The notes under the pieces were generated by a model. It was not told where the DNA came from and made no database searches. It saw only the letters and a list, made by a program, of their open reading frames with translations. A DNA stretch of 64,000 bases, from NCBI GenBank assembly GCA_030248065.1, contig JASAMV010001944.1, positions 1-64,000 of the forward strand, in the 5' to 3' direction. The translations under genes and the position numbers were made by a program. The DNA is from Rhynchonema sp. JSB1_4. Lineage: Eukaryota; Nematoda; Chromadorea; Monhysterida; Xyalidae. Below are positions 10,584 to 22,400 of this stretch, in pieces (positions within the stretch are counted from its first letter, which is position 1; every line of letters begins with the position of its first letter).

Positions 10584-13500
10584 ATGCAACAACAGCCACC
10601 ACGAATGTTCGGTCCACCAGGGCCAAGCACCGGACCCGGCGGCGTCGTTCCGCGACCACCCAATGCTCAACCCGGCGTCATTCCTCCGCCCAGCCAACCG
10701 CTGCCGGGCATGCCACCCCATCAGCCTCCACCGGGACCGGCGTTCCCACCCGGACCACACCCTACTGGAGCGCCCCCTGTGCACGGACAAGGCCCCGGGC
10801 CTGGACCTTCCACATCTGCGGGACCGTCGCCATTCTTGCACCAGAAAGTGCATCTATGGCAGAACCAGGGGTTCAACTACGATTCGGGCATTCACTCGGC
10901 AGTTAGCAGTGGGGTTGGTGACTTTTGTTTTTGGGTATTTTTGTTGTTCATTGAAAAGCTTCACGAAACAATCTCCGTTATTTTATTTTGACTGAGTTGC
11001 AGCCTCAGTCTGTGATCTCCGGCAAAACATCGATTCACGATGAGCTCATTGGCAACATGTCCGGCTTTAGCAGCGATTTCGCCAATTTCCAAGAGCACCA
11101 GCAGCAGAGAGGGCCGGATGGTTCGTGTCTGTCTGTAACTTGTGTGAGAATTGTTACTTTTTGTCCACTTTTTATCCCAAATTTCTTCCAGATCGCACAC
11201 AAGGCCTGCTTTTCAACACTTCCGATGTCAATGAGTTGCAGAGAGCGATACCTGAAATGACGAAACTGCTTCAGGATTCCGACCCGGTAAATTCGACAAA
11301 ATTGAGTTTCATCAAAAAATAATTCCGCAAGCAACAATATTGTAGGTTGTGGTTCGTCACGCGGCATTAACTGTCAACATGCTGACCAAACAACCTCAGT
11401 CCGTCCAGACATTGGTGAGCAACCGGGAATTGATCGCCAATGTTGTCAAGGTGCTGCATTCGTCACTGACGGCTGGCAACGATACCGAGACCACCAAACA
11501 TGCCATGGGTACGTATGGGTGGGGTTGAGGTTTTGTGTTTAATTTTTCGTTTAATCGAATCCCGAACACAATGCGAGCTGGTTTCTAGCGTAAAACATCA
11601 CTGCTCGTGTAACCGCGTGAAGTGTCGTCGGCCTTAGCTCGTATTTTTGCTCGGTTTTTTTAACCGTATCAAAGATGTTGAACAACGTGTCGAAACAAAC
11701 ACTATTCACTGTCTTCACAGCATTCTCTGTCAGGCTGCAATTATCAGCAGGTCGCATTCTTTCAGGCGCGCTCTATAATTTATCCGAATACCGCGAGGGA
11801 CTGGATCTGATCTGCGCTGTGCACGGTGTTGGCGCGCTTGTTCAGGCATTATCGTTAGTTGTTTGTTGTATTGTCCGTTTTTCCTTATCGTGTTTAGGGT
11901 CACTACTCACCACACCTTGTATTGAATATCAATTCACATCAAAGGCGTCGCATATTCACTGACCATTTTCACGCCATGTTCGAAACATTTCCACGTATGG
12001 CACACTATCGATATTTTTTCAGTTCATCAGTCGATAAGATCGTGTTCTACGCCCTGACCACGCTGCACAACATGTTGATGCACCAGAAATCGAGCGTGAA
12101 CGATGTGCGAGCCGCTGGTGGTATCGAGGCACTGGTTGCGCTCATGGACAGACCACAGGAGAAGGTGTTGGCGCTCATTGCTGACTGTCTGCACTACATG
12201 GCCGCACAGCATCCACAGAGCAAAGTATGTGTGATGAATGATGGATAATATGTGTGATTAATAGTGTTTGTATTTTTTTGTTTTCGTTTGCGCCCGAATA
12301 AGTGCAGAACATATGTTGTCCAAGACAGGTAATTGATTCACTCGAACACAAACACGAACATGATAATGTTATGTGTTAGCTGCTTGAGACTGAAGAACGT
12401 TTGCGCTGAGCCAGTTTTATTTACTGGCTCACGAGTTACCATTTTTCGAGAACAGCACATCATCAGCTACACATATACGTATTTCAGCTGGTGATCCTGC
12501 AACGCGGCGGCACCGAGAAAGTGGTGCAAATCATGCGAGCATTCAATTACGAGAAGCTACTGTACATGGCTGCCAGACTGTTGAAGGTGTTGAGTGTGTG
12601 CGATCAGAACAAACAAGTCATCATTACATCAGGTATGGACTCGAGATATTAGCTTGTCCATTTTTAATTTGATTTGATTCATATCGTTGAATTGTTTTTG
12701 TTCGATGGCGATGAGGACGGAAATAAATTTCGTGGTCAGATCGAATGCCTCGACCTTTGTATTCCAGTGGATATAATTGGATGAATTTTGCAATAATTGT
12801 TGTCAATCCGCAAGCGCAATTTGTGTTCAGGCGGTCTGCAAGCCCTACAACGCCACTTGCTGCACCCATCACCAAGACTGGTGAAACATTGCATGTTAAC
12901 ACTACGGAATCTGTCGGATGCGGCCGGTGCGCAACAAGGAGTCGAAGATCTACTGATAGCGATGATCAACCTGCTGGGATCATCTGACCCGGTCGTGGTC
13001 GCCTGTTGTACTGGAGTGCTGTTCAATATGTCTGCGAATAATCAGAGGAATAAGGTAAGATTTTGGATTTTAGGTTGTATTCTTTTTATACACTTCAACC
13101 GTCGTCACTTTTAGTGGGCAAAGCGCAATAGTTGGTCCATCAGTTCGACATCACGCGCACTGAGCTGTCAATGTTGGCACTCCTTATACACTTCTTACAA
13201 TTTCATCATTTTCAGCAAACCATTTGCCAACAAAATGGCGTCGAAGGTCTAGTCCGAACACTGCAAACGAATTTTTACGGTCAATCCAATGCTGAGATTG
13301 CTGAATCAAGTGAGTTTTTGGACTTCTGCCGATTTGTTTCAGATGTGTTCGATCGCACTAAACGAAGCAATTTCACATATACTGTATATGTAATTTATGG
13401 ACTTGCGCGATTCTCATAAGTTTATTAATTTCAATTTCAAATTTCAAAAGCCCCGTAAAAATCAACTTCTTGGCAGGTCTGTGTGCGTTACGTCACGTGA

Positions 13501-15917
13501 CGGCCCGGCACGATTTCGTGAGCGAGGCACAAATGAAACTGCGATCAATCGACGGCGGTCTACAAGTGATCATCGACTTGCTAGTGTGCAGTCTGCAACA
13601 ACCGTCACTCATCAGACCCGCGCTACAGATATTCAAGAATATGGCTGCGCACAGCATTGAGAATGTGCCGGTGGGTTGTTGGAACATCACAAGATAGTCC
13701 ATTTATTCTGCTACGGTAAACCCCCGTTGTAGGAACACGATCGGGGGATCGGATTCCGGTCACCATCAATTGTATGCACCATGTAAATAACGATTACTAG
13801 GTTTTAACGGCACATTGACAAAACGTCGTTTAAACCTGTTCACCGTCATGTCAATTGTCGCCATGTGCAGGCGCGAACGGATCTTTATTGCTCAGAAATC
13901 GATTGTGATCGTTTCGATTCAATTGTTATTGCAGTTTCTTCGTGATCTGCGATCCCGTACCGCCTACAACGGTACACCGATGACGGTGATTGAATGTGCT
14001 GCTACGACTATACATCAAGCAATGAACCAGATCAGGCAATCGCAAATGGTTGGTTGGAGTGAATTTAGGTCGATTAAAGGGTGTTGTTGTGATCGCGTTT
14101 TCTGAAGTTTTCTTGTGCTCGGCAGTAAGCGAAGGAACTTGCTTGGGTTTCTTGTTGGACCAGGTTATTCGTACCCAGCGGTAACCTCAGTGCCCGACAT
14201 GTTATAGCCATCTTGTACCGTAGATCGCAATATTCTGTTGGTTTACAGGGAAATTGTCTTCTTGTCCAGGGCTTTCGCTTTCTTTATTGTTCCATTGTCT
14301 TTCACACATTTTATGTCAATTTGCAGCCGAACCAACCAATTGTACCCAACAAACAAATGCTGCAACTGATCGAGATTGCCACATCGTTGATCGGTCTGTT
14401 GTCACGTGACCAGTTCGTTCGTGTCCAATTGCGACAGGCGCAGTTGATACCCTTGTTTCTGCAGGTGTGCGAATAGTTTTTCTATTTTTTATGTTTAACG
14501 CTTGGCTCTGTTTTATTATGACTCGGCAGTGGTGCTTCAATCCTGGCGTCAAAATTTTATAGTCTGCTCACGTGCTCAGTCTGGTTTTTGCTCGTCTCGT
14601 GAACTGATGCCATCATATGTCCACGAACACAAAGCTTGTTCACAGTCCTGTAATACGCATATAACTTTTGCCTAAGATTAGTGGCACCATTTAAGAAATA
14701 TCTTTAATCCGACGTGACGGACCGGACCGACCCAATCACCGGGTTTGATACCTGCAGCAGGCAGCATGTCCTCCCTGTTCATTTCGTACGACATTGTTCC
14801 GTCGTGCTCATACGCACGGCAGCAATATTACATCTTTACCCTGCAGCTGTTACACGCCGATGACCTGCCAGTGGTGCGTGCGTCGTGCAGTGTGCTGAAT
14901 GAAATGGCTGTGGACACGGAGGGCGCCGAGATGATTGAGAGGGAGAATGGCATGAATTTGATCAGTGAATTGATGCAACGATGCAATGATGAGAGGATTG
15001 GTGAGTGTTGGCGGTGATTCACTTGCTACATTGCGTGGTGAGACAATCCGTCGTGTTGCATGATGACGAGAAGAGACTGTCGTGTGCTTTCGTGGCGGAA
15101 CCCACTTTGCCATGTAGTTGCAATCTTTTGGTCTTGGACTTTTACATGTCTTGTTCACAGGTGAACTTTGACTTATCATTTACATTGTTTCGACAAACTG
15201 AAGTCGCTTTGGTCTGCAGCATCAGCGAATCGTGTGTTCGTTCTGATATGACCATGTGACTGTCCTTGAATCACTGTTTGCGCCGTCGCACTTTCTCATG
15301 CCCAGATCTATACAAAATCGCATTTTTCGTTCAAATTGCAGCCAATCTAATCGCATCGATCAACCAACGAATGAGCGACAGTCGTGAACGATTGAATATG
15401 CAAATGATGGCACCTGGACTGGCCATGTTTGGCGCCGGGGATACGGAATCCGGTCGGTTGTTGTGTGATTTTTATGTTGTTTCATAAGTTTTATGCATGG
15501 CTGTGATTAACTGTCAACCAGTTGTCTTGCTATTTCAGGCGAAATGATGCTTGGCTCGTCTGATATGAACACACCGCCGGGTCGGGGCCCTGTCGAACAA
15601 ATAGTACCCAATTATAACCCGATGGAGTTGAATATCGATGGTTTGTGTATAATGCGTATTTTGTCTTTTCATGCTTATCGTTTCATTTTTATCAAATTTC
15701 ATGTCCTCTTACAGGCGCCGGTTTAAGTCCGGCCGCCGCCGACCAGATGACCTCCCTTGACAGTCCAGGCGATTGGATGATGCCCATGCAACCGCCTGGC
15801 ACCCCGGTGCACCAAATGCAGGCTCAGGCGTCACCTGCTGCTGCGGGGCCCTCGAGGACTGGGGCAGACCCACAATGGGACACACAACAACAAGGGGGTG
15901 GGCACATGCTGATGTAG
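10584..15917 (+). CDS. CTNNB1: Beta-catenin / armadillo, signalling-type (16 exons)
   Basis: Wnt-pathway transcriptional co-activator. Exons: 10584-10913, 11003-11120, 11192-11286, 11346-11508, 11766-11853, 12023-12224, 12488-12632, 12831-13054, 13216-13309, 13477-13670, 13935-14048, 14327-14464, 14847-15000, 15342-15452, 15539-15640, 15715-15917. All phases fit and give 824 aa (human 781). A Pro/Gly-rich N-terminus of about 85 residues precedes the phosphodegron DSGIHS at residue 100. Serines sit at all four GSK3/CK1 positions (101, 105, 109, 113). Armadillo repeats run from RAIPEMTKLL on, with ALYNLSEYREGL, LRNLSDAAG, the groove segment NNQRNK and CALRHVTARH. The segment between degron and repeat 1 is only about 60 residues (about 120 in human) and lacks the alpha-catenin-binding helix. 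The C-terminus is Pro/Gln/Met-rich, ends HMLM and lacks the PDZ ligand. The first ATG after in-frame non-coding sequence is taken as start. Confidence 0.93.
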
Positions 15918-16649
15918 TCCACTGAGGCTGTATGTCGTCTAGTAGTTGTTGTTGTGCTCTACTGAGTGAAAAATGGCGACTGCGGCCGAATGTGTTTTTC
16001 TTTAAAAATCCGTTCTTGAGGTCTGACATTTACTCTGCTGTTTTATATACGGAAGCATGCTTTAGCGCAATAGTTTCAATATTATCGTTCCCATAATGCA
16101 ACGAAGTTAATTACTGTTAGTGCCCCAAAATTTTCACATGTTAACATTTTTGTACATAGGTAACTATGAAAACGCTTGAGATTGTCAGGTTGTATTATTT
16201 TGACATCTGATTGCTGTAAATTCATACCATTTTGTCTTTTGTACATGAGTCCCCATTTTAGTCTCCGCTCCTTGCACACTTTATGACATTAAACGGTTTC
16301 ATTCATGACTTTTTGCTTTTGTCCACTATGCGATTATGACTGCTATTATGAAAAGGGCATGCTTTTGTCAAAAATTTGTGTCAAAATCCGTTGTTCCTTT
16401 AAGTTTAGCACGAGTATTTCTGCTTCATTATATTTAGCAACTCTTTATGCTTTTGTGCTCATGTACTTGTTTTGTCATTAATATTGAAACATCAGCGAAC
16501 CAGCCATGTAATCTGATAAAAATTGGGTAATTTGGCAGCTTCTTTGACGCATTTCATCAATTTCGAACGTTCTGATAACAATGTTATGATGATAAGGAGT
16601 AACACAACCGAACACAAGTCCAATTTATGAGTCTTCAACTTTTCCAAGT

Positions 16650-17055
16650 CCCAAAAGTGCTCCGCCTCGAGATTATCATCCTCAATTGCCCAAGATAATC
16701 CTCCAGATTGTTACCCTGCCGCAGCGATTGAATCGCAGCACGCTGATTGGCCGTCCATCTTGTGCTGCGCCGATATCAAGTCCCAGTGTGCCCACTTCAA
16801 TGGGGCAGACTCTGGAGTCATATACCGTAAATACAAACCATATAGGATTGAAGTGGCATGTTGATCGGAAAGCAAGTCGTCGCAAAACAAGGCATGGTGA
16901 CTGTCAAACAGTGAGAAACCCACAACACGCATGCGACCGTGAAACATCAGGCAACCAGTGCCCTTGTTCTTTTGCACATCTGGCATACGCAGAATCGCGA
17001 ATCGAATGCGTCATAAATGGATTCAATACAGCCTCTGTAACATCAGCCGTGACCT
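16650..17055 (-). pseudogene. Possible decayed or unrecognised coding fragment
   Basis: Reading minus, an acceptor-like TTTCAG near 17057 opens a frame containing EAVLNPFMTHSIRDSAYA. An overlapping frame stays open for about 100 codons (including LMFHGRMRVVGFSLFDSHH and YLRYMTPESAPLKW). A third frame then reads QSLRQGNNLEDYLGQLRMII. The protein-like texture moving between three frames suggests frameshift decay, or short unrecognised introns. I do not recognise the family. It could equally be chance. Confidence 0.2.
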
Positions 17056-19063
17056 GAAATATAGTAAGTAGGACGGTATTTTTTGAGCGGAGGCTGTTTA
17101 GCCGCAGACGTCTTGAGGACGCAGATGATGTGGAGAACGGGTATGTACTGGACGATCACAATGTTCGATATGATGCAACTGATATGACTGTGACGACTGC
17201 ACAAAGGTATGGGCCACCACAGCAACAGTGTTTGATGCTTGGTGTAACCCAGCTGTTGCTGAAATTGTCATTATTTGACTAGTCATGCACCGAAGTGCTG
17301 TGATGCAATTTTTCTCAAATATTCGATTTTCGAATGAAACGTCGCTTGCTGAAAATGACGCCCGAAGACGGCTGCCTTCAGATGACAATCGTTGCTTGAA
17401 CAACTGAACCACTGTGTGAACTGTTTCTTTATTTCAAGCAATATTCCCGAACAAAATACATACTTTGTGGGCATATATTCCAGAATTGTGCGGATTTCAT
17501 AATTCGTTGGACCCTGTATGCGGCCTATGAGCTGCTCTTTATCAATAAAAAGACCAGTGAAACGATTGCCGATAAAAAATCAAGCGACGGTATCGAGTGC
17601 CAAACATTGCGTGAATTTGAAACAGTTGAATTGAACACATTGACACAGGCTCCGCGCTCAAGATCGCTTCCGTGGGTGACTTTGAAAGTTCGTTCGTCCG
17701 ACGCCCTGACCCCCTCGCCTGATTATCGGACATAAATCCGACAAGCAGGCATATGTTCAGGGACGAAATGCAGTACTCGTCAAACACGATAGCAAACGAG
17801 TCTGAGCGCCAAACGCACCCATAAAAACGATCGGCTAAATGGCGTTTTTGTGGACAAGACTGTTCCAAGAGAGAGCCCCGGGTCGCCGCCCGCCATTCAA
17901 AGTGATCCCAAGTGGGTTTGATTGGGCGCCAGGATTGAAAATTGTCAGGCACAAATCAAATGGTTGTCCAAATGGCTTGGTACCGAACTAACGGAAATTT
18001 AGCAACTGCCCAGTGGGTGTTTTTACTTTTCTATCGTCTTTTGTTAGTCGACGCTTGCTGCATAGCCGGCCACTCAGGATTGAGCCTTCAAAAGCAGCAC
18101 ATGAGCTGAGCACTGTTGTATAGCATACCAAGATTTGACTCCCTCCGCCCAAAGCGATATATACCACGCTTTTAAAATTGGCCATGCGACCATGGAGGAG
18201 CACGCTGGGATATTTTCGGACGTTTTTGGCTTAACTGAAGTCCATTTTGACTTTGCGAAGATGGACATGTTTGCTTTCGAAAGTGTAGTCTTTACGTACT
18301 CGCTGTCTTGCACCGCATACGTTTGTTGGCTGCTTCTTTGAGCCGAATTTTGATGCTCGTAAATTTTGCGAAACAGTGCGTACATTATTTTCCTCTCGCT
18401 TTGTGGTACAATGGTTCAAGAAGCTATACAAGCATTATTAGTACTGAATTGAGATTGTATATGGTACGGTGTCCTTTTATGGGCGTGGCTCATTCAATCG
18501 GCTTACGCTTTTGGTACAAAATTGTTCCAGGACTGTTGCTTCATAATGTTCGGCGGAGCATGAACATTAGGCACCCCATTATGGGTTGGTTTTCAGATAA
18601 GCGATAACAGCGACTTCTGGAACACCTTGATCGGGTCCTACTGTAACAGCTTTGTTCCTTCACTGTTTGTTCACATACAAATGCCCTACATTTTTTATCA
18701 GTGCAAACAGCAAATAGAGCAACAAAGCAAGCACGCTGGGACGAACATTCTGCGCACAATTCCAGTATGTCTAGCAAGTTGTGGGGTATCGTTGCATGTT
18801 GACACCAAAGCATTCGACGATCAGTTTCAGCCATAAATGTGTCTATTCGTATGGCAATGGCGTGATGCTATTATGCCAACATAAAAGCTGGGGGTCGAAC
18901 ATTCATCCACCTTTCCATCAAAATGATGCTTTTGTGAACTATTGGCGTTGGCATCAACCACTCAATTTGGAGCTTGGAAACGGTACCCAAATAAACTGAA
19001 CGTTTCATTGTTCTGTATATGTACCTTCTTATTTGGCGGCTTGTTTATAATGCTGTACCCACG

Positions 19064-19434
19064 TATGTATAGTCCAACCACGAACTCATGAGACGACTTT
19101 TTTTTTGAAATTGGCTTGTGCGGATCCAACAATGTTCCGGTTCCACGTATTTCGGAAATGAAAGAAAGAGAAACGCACGTATTTTTTAAAAACACGCTCT
19201 CCACTCGGTGCGTAAATTCCCTTTTGACTCCCAAAACATTTGTGTGCTGAACAACGCTGCTGTTCGCGTAAGCACGCAACAAATTGAGGTCAGCCAGCTG
19301 GAACTTGTCATCATCTCCCTCAGCCAATCTCTTTCTTTTGTTTGCGAAAACACGTGTATCTGGAGCATTTTTGAATGCGGCCAAGCAAGCTTTAAAAAAG
19401 TCGTCTCATGAGCTGGTGGCTGGACTATATGTAT
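19064..19434. repeat. Inverted-repeat element, about 370 bp
   Basis: The left arm ATGTATAGTCCAACCACGAA...CTCATGAGACGACTTTTT and the inverted right arm AAAAAAGTCGTCTCATGAG...TGGACTATATGTAT give arms of about 42 bp. A 140-codon minus-strand frame crosses the left arm and most of the interior, but it looks like a by-product. MITE-like. No clear target duplication. Confidence 0.6.
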
Positions 19435-22400
19435 TATGTGGTTTCCAGCTTGAGCTGGCAGCTAACCAGGAGGTTATCACGTGGTCAATGTTCACCACGA
19501 AATTCCCGAAACTGTTCCACTGCATTCACCCGGAGTCGGAACCAAGAACTCTGTAGCTGTAGCGCGCACTGACCGGCAAGCAACAAGCCACAGGTTACAG
19601 TGTTTACCCCACAACTTTGGCGTTCCCTGCTTCTCGTTCCGCATATAATGGGAAAACGTTCGTTTTCATTTGGCTTTGGTGTTGGGGCGCTTGTAATTTA
19701 TGCCCTGTATGATACTGGCTTGGCTTGGTTACATTGGCAAGCTTATGGGGTCAGTCAGGTTTGCAACGCTTCCCTTTACTTGATGTTTGCTTGTCTATGT
19801 TTGGTCTGGAGCAGCTGCCCTTTGGATGCCCTCTGCTGCCATTTTTAATTGAACTTAATGAACAAATTTTGAATTTGAACAGCGTGCGAAATTTCGTAGG
19901 ACATTTTGTGGAATTTTAATTTCGGTAGTCTGATGAAACTTTATTGCTTTTATTTCACGCACGTTCCATTTCGATGCGAAATGGAGCGAAAATTATACAC
20001 CCGGAGTCTTCTGTACCTGCAATGCAGCAACATTTCTTGTTAAACCGCACAACCTTTTTGTGGTAAATTACGTCATAAAATCGTATGCCACCGCATCAAT
20101 AAAAATATAAAAATATTGTAATGCGTGTGAGTTAGATAAAATTTCTCATATTATTCGCGCGGTTTCTTGTTATGGTATTGTGTTGCATTCAAGAATGTTT
20201 TGATTTCAGATCTTGGGTGCGTTATTCAGGGTGCAGAGAGCACGTTTCTCAAGTTTGACCCCACCAATCAAGTTTTCATGGAGCACTTAATTTGGTGTGA
20301 GAGTGTTGTTACCCCAAAGTTCATAACACGACATAAAGAAGTCGAAATTCACACACATTTTTACTGGAATTTTTATTGCGCAAATTGGTGTTGCTGCTAT
20401 TCACACCAAGATTTGATCAATCTATAGTTATTGGGCTTTGGTTGTTAAAGTGGCCAACACTATGGAACAAAGTGTACCCAAGTTACTGACAAAATGCGCT
20501 TGGGCTTGTCATGGCCCCAAGTTTCGAGCATATTTCGCAAGAAAGTGATTTTATCGCGTTGTGCTATCTTTCCGTGAGAATATATGTTGCGCGTGCGAGC
20601 GAGTTTCATGGCTCTCCCATCATAAAGTTAGCGGTACCATTTGATTTTGCGACTTTTTCATGTCAAACGTGTCATTGTTTTGCGATGCCGCAATTTCATG
20701 AGCGAGCAGCCTTGATCAGCCTGCTTTATCACACAACTTTCTGTCTGCAAGGTTAAGCAAACTACTACACTCCATGAGTTAAGTTCAATTTTACGCATTC
20801 AGTTTGCAATTATACGAGCACCCGACTTTGCGTACCGCGCCACGCGCGCAAACCGCACTCCTTTTATTCACATTTTTCTTTTATTGTTATTATTACCACT
20901 TTTTATTTATTCTGAACGTGTGCTTTTATTGTTTGAGTGCAGCGCGCCCAGGACAACGGCGAAAAGTGCAATTTATTTGTCACAGGTGGAAGAAAATCCC
21001 CCGCCCCCATACCATACACAAGAAATTGGTGGGTATCTGACTTTCAATAGTGTGTAACAATTTATCTTTATCCTGACCCCAATAGCTTTGCAAAATAAAC
21101 ACAGGGTTGACATCCGATCAACCAAAATATTCATATTAGAGGCGGAATTTCTTATTGGTTTTATTTATTTTTTGAACAGTTGTGCATACCGTAACGTGAT
21201 TTCTTCTGATCTTATCGCGGGAACAATAGACGTTTTGGCAGGATTAAGAGACTTGGAATGAGAAATTACAATCTGGAGTTCAGCATCAAAAGCTGTGTCT
21301 GCCTCTGTTCCGTATCAGAAGCTCAAAGCAACATGATCGCTGTTGCTGCTTTTCACTTGAAACATTTTGTTTCAAAGCCACCAGAATGATAAGCATCATA
21401 ACAAAATTAGCCTTTCTGACCCGCAAAAATCCGACAAATAAGCATCATGCCGAAATGTAACCAGCTTGTAATCATTCTATCAGGGCAGACCAAAGTCACA
21501 TGAGACTCCTCCCTGGTTCAGCTCATTGACAGTGAGAATTGGGTGTAGACTGTGAATTGTAAGATGCTCTTGCTTTTGCTTGAACCCAACGAAATATGTA
21601 ATTTGCCTTTTCAAATAGTGCTAACAGGATTTACGTCTGTCTTCCAAGCAGCTAATCATTGCTCATACATACATGCTATTCAGGCTTGCTTGTCACATTT
21701 GTTTACTCCGATTTGATGAGATGACAATTTTGGGAGAATAATTCTCGCGCTTGGCGCGTATTTTTACTATTGCACATTCAGATTTTGATTGATCGATGCA
21801 TTTTTGGGCGCGGCAATGTGATTTTATCATAGACATTTTGATAATTTTTTTAACATTTTGATAGCCGTGGTGATAATCATCTTTTCTGCGGGCGCTTATT
21901 TTCAGGTTAGTTTGCACAAACATCTCAAGTTAAAACTCGGAAGATTGTGTGTGTCACTCGCAAATCAATGCCATGTTGTCACAAAACGCTGGCGGGTTCG
22001 GGACAGTTTTGGGTCTTAGGTACAAAAAGTCACTGGATCGACCGGTGCCTGATTCTTATACATTGGGCTCGAAGGTGGAGACTTTGTGAGCACCCAAAGT
22101 CCGTCAAAGCCCCCTTGTCTCTCTTGCACCATTACTCTCGGCAACTTTGACACACAAAAGCACCAGCACGTGACACAATATCCACTTGTTTCTGCTTCCC
22201 CAGCGGGCACGTGGTTCCCCTCAAAGGCTCATTATGGCGTAATTATTCCCAGATCAGTTATTGCGACTTTTTGGCAAAAATCTATGTGGGAAACCAAAGC
22301 AATGGAAGGGTCCTCATCAAGAGCGGCATAAATTTCTTTGTGTCATTTTTTCTTCACTTTTGAGCTTCACCTGCTCAACACAAGGCACGCGCGCGCCCTT

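Noticed and set aside
17542..17952. 136-codon minus-strand frame with hydrophobic patches (briefly considered bestrophin-like)
   Set aside because: No conserved motif could be aligned in any frame.
18962..19384. 140-codon minus-strand frame
   Set aside because: Overlaps most of a fold-back element including its left arm; likely a by-product.
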